DNA of 64,000 nt from Nocardioides sp. TRM66260-LWL (GTDB lineage: Bacteria > Actinomycetota > Actinomycetes > Propionibacteriales > Nocardioidaceae): NCBI RefSeq assembly GCF_020075545.1, contig NZ_JAIQZK010000003.1, positions 186,001-250,000 of the forward strand, read 5' to 3'. The position numbers and the translations under genes were made by a program. A model generated the notes under the pieces. That model ran no database searches, had not been told where the DNA came from, and saw nothing but the letters and a program-made list of their open reading frames with translations. Shown in pieces: positions 62,438-64,000 of this stretch. Within the stretch, counting starts at the first letter, position 1, and each line of letters starts with the position of its first letter.

Positions 62438-64000
62438 TCATGCCGGCAGCGGGCGGACCAGGACCGCCGTGGTGCGTTGCAGGCTCGTGCCGTCACCGAG
62501 CTGGCCGTCCATGTTGATGCCCCAGGCATGCATCGTGCCGTCGGAGGCCAGCGCCAGGCTGTGGGCGTTGGCGGCGGAGATCGCGACCACGGCCCGGCCG
62601 TCCAGGGAGGTTCCTGGGGTGGTCACGGAGATCGCGGTGGTGCGCCGCGTGGTGGTGTTGTCGCCGAGGCGCCCGTTGCCGTTGTCTCCCCACGCGTGGA
62701 CGGTGCCGTCGGAGGTCAGCGCGAGGCTGTGCGTGGCGCCGGCGGCGATGCCGGTTACGGCCTTGCCGTCCAGGGAGGTGCCGTCGGTGGTGACGGGGAC
62801 GGGGGTGGCGCGCTGCGTGGTGGTGTTGTCGCCGAGGCGCCCGTTGCCGTTGTCGCCCCACGCGTGGACGGTGCCGTCGGAGGCCAGGACGAGATTGTGG
62901 GCGGTGCCGGCGGCGATGGCAGTGACGGTCTTGCTCTCCAAGGCCGTTCCGCTGACGTTCACGAGCGTGGGCGTGCTGCGGTTCGTCGTGGTGCCGTCGC
63001 CGAGCCGGCCCGCGCCGTTGCTCCCCCAGGCGTGGAGGCTGCCATCGGTGGCCAGGGCGAGGCTGTGGATGTTGCCGGCGGCGATGGCGGTGACGGTCTT
63101 GCCGTCCAGGGAGGCGCCTGCGGTGGCGACCCGGACGGCGGTGGTGCGGTCGGAGGTGCTGCCGTCGCCGAGCTGCCCGAGGAAGTTGTAGCCCCACGCG
63201 TGGAGGGTGCCGTCGGAGGCCAGCGCCAGACTGTGCAGCGCTCCGGCGGCGATCGCCACGATCGTCTTCCCGGCCAGGGACGTGCCTGTGGTGGCGACGG
63301 CGATCGCGGTCAGCCGATCGGTGGTGGTGCCGTCACCGAGCTGACCGAAGTTGTTCCCACCCCAGGCGTGCACGGTGCCGTCGGAGTCGAGGGCCAGGCT
63401 GTGGCTCGACCCCGTCGCGAGGGCGATGACGGTCTTGCCGGCCAGGGAGGAGCCGGTCGTCAGGACGGCGACGGCGGTGGCCCGATTGGTGAGGGTGCCA
63501 TCGCCCAGCCGGCCGGCGGCGTTCGCGCCCCAGGCGTGGGCGGCGCCGTCGGAGGCAAGGGCGAGGCCGTGGGCGAAGCCGGCCGCTATGGCGGTGATCC
63601 GCTTGCCGGCCAGGGAGGTGCCGGCGACGAGGACAGCCACGGCGGAGCTTCGCTGGGTGGTGGTGCCGTCACCGAGCTGGCTGGCGCTGTTGCTGCCCCA
63701 TGCGTGCACGGTTCCGTCGGACGCCAGCGCCAGGCTGTGGGCGTAGCCGCCGGCGATGGAGACGATGTTCTTGCCGGCGAGCGAGGTGCCCGTGATGGCG
63801 ACGGCGACCGCTGCGGCGCGGATGTTGGTGGTGCCGTCGCCGAGCTGGCCGCCGCCGTTGGCGCCCCAGGCGTGGAGGGTGCCGTCGGTGGCCAGGGCGA
63901 GGCTGTGGGTGAAGCCGGCGGCGATGGTGGTGATGGTCTTGGTGGCCAGGGAAGTGCCGGTGACGGTGGTGGCGACGGCGGTGCTCGTCTGCGCGGCGGT
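62438..64000 (-). CDS. RCC1-repeat beta-propeller protein, 5' end beyond window
   Basis: At least 520 residues, open at the window edge; the frame continues past 63709 without a stop. Nine full RCC1 repeats are visible (for example ITAIAAGFAHGLALASDGAAHAWGAN and VTAIAAGNIHSLALATDGSL regions), spaced at about 50-55 residues. More than seven repeats implies a larger or double propeller. It ends VLVRPLPA. It lies 177 bp upstream of the Tat-exported protein's GTG on the same strand and shares its repeat type, so duplication is likely. Export signal cannot be judged. Confidence 0.83.
   Translation of the reverse strand, partial: TAAQTSTAVATTVTGTSLATKTITTIAAGFTHSLALATDGTLHAWGANGGGQLGDGTTNIRAAAVAVAITGTSLAGKNIVSIAGGYAHSLALASDGTVHAWGSNSASQLGDGTTTQRSSAVAVLVAGTSLAGKRITAIAAGFAHGLALASDGAAHAWGANAAGRLGDGTLTNRATAVAVLTTGSSLAGKTVIALATGSSHSLALDSDGTVHAWGGNNFGQLGDGTTTDRLTAIAVATTGTSLAGKTIVAIAAGALHSLALASDGTLHAWGYNFLGQLGDGSTSDRTTAVRVATAGASLDGKTVTAIAAGNIHSLALATDGSLHAWGSNGAGRLGDGTTTNRSTPTLVNVSGTALESKTVTAIAAGTAHNLVLASDGTVHAWGDNGNGRLGDNTTTQRATPVPVTTDGTSLDGKAVTGIAAGATHSLALTSDGTVHAWGDNGNGRLGDNTTTRRTTAISVTTPGTSLDGRAVVAISAANAHSLALASDGTMHAWGINMDGQLGDGTSLQRTTAVLVRPLPA

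Noticed and set aside
61464..63746. Val/Ser-rich plus-strand open frames opposite the RCC1 genes
   Set aside because: They mirror the RCC1 repeats; the minus-strand frames show regular SLALASDGT-HAWG units and a Tat signal.
60600..64000. Regular spacing of near-identical DNA blocks, considered as a CRISPR or satellite array
   Set aside because: The period is about 150-165 bp and coincides with coding RCC1 repeats; there are no short identical repeats with unique spacers.

Overview
This window is a contiguous, very GC-rich stretch (roughly 70-75% by eye, with strong G/C bias at third codon positions). It carries genes typical of mycothiol-producing Actinobacteria: lsr2 beside clpC, mshD beside glnR, disA beside radA, a Nur-type metal regulator, and many GTG starts. 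Gene order resembles mycobacteria (lsr2-clpC; ppx with a TIM-barrel gene; glnR-mshD with a thioredoxin-like gene) and Streptomyces (nitrobindin-nur). From recalled family knowledge I would guess a Nocardioides-like member of the Propionibacteriales. That is inference, because no rRNA gene is present.

Positions 1-30,500 are mostly core chromosome. 1-8,500: end of lsr2, clpC, mutY, disA and radA (protein quality control and DNA repair), then a LacI-type regulator. 8,500-16,700: a methyltransferase and a glyoxalase-like gene, then a phosphate/polyphosphate group (ppx, a PiT-type transporter with its DUF47 partner, ppk). 16,750-28,650: an esterase, two long coiled-coil membrane proteins that are paralogues of each other, a DsrE-like gene, the nitrobindin-nur-ygfZ operon, mshD, glnR, a MoaD-like gene, a 36-residue membrane peptide and a ThiX-like thioredoxin.

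From about 28,740 to 60,510 lies a surface-polysaccharide locus. It holds sugar-nucleotide genes (gmd, a GDP-fucose synthase, ugd, a UDP-xylose synthase and a further GMD-like epimerase), many glycosyltransferases (one a GT2-GT4 fusion), an acetyltransferase, a pyruvyltransferase, a flippase, a ligase/polymerase, an exostosin-like gene, a QueC-like PP-loop protein, a DUF4012 protein and three paralogous GT-C membrane glycosyltransferases. Many genes overlap by 4 bp, so several long operons are likely. The product is predicted to contain deoxy sugars made through GDP-mannose and xylose or glucuronate made through UDP-glucose. No initiating phosphoglycosyltransferase or chain-length regulator is visible.

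The last 3.5 kb encodes two adjacent RCC1-repeat (beta-propeller) proteins on the minus strand. The first has a Tat signal; the second runs off the window.

Between genes there are two families of small repeats. One is an apparently undescribed palindromic element: a 26-bp hairpin with consensus arms RGTTTCNNCGG, usually abutting a 36-bp hairpin, found at four sites with compensatory base changes. About a dozen genes have a TANNNT-like hexamer 6-8 bp before the start codon, which suggests leaderless transcripts and helps fix their starts. I saw no tRNA, rRNA, CRISPR array, insertion sequence or prophage gene. No gap without a gene exceeds 300 bases.
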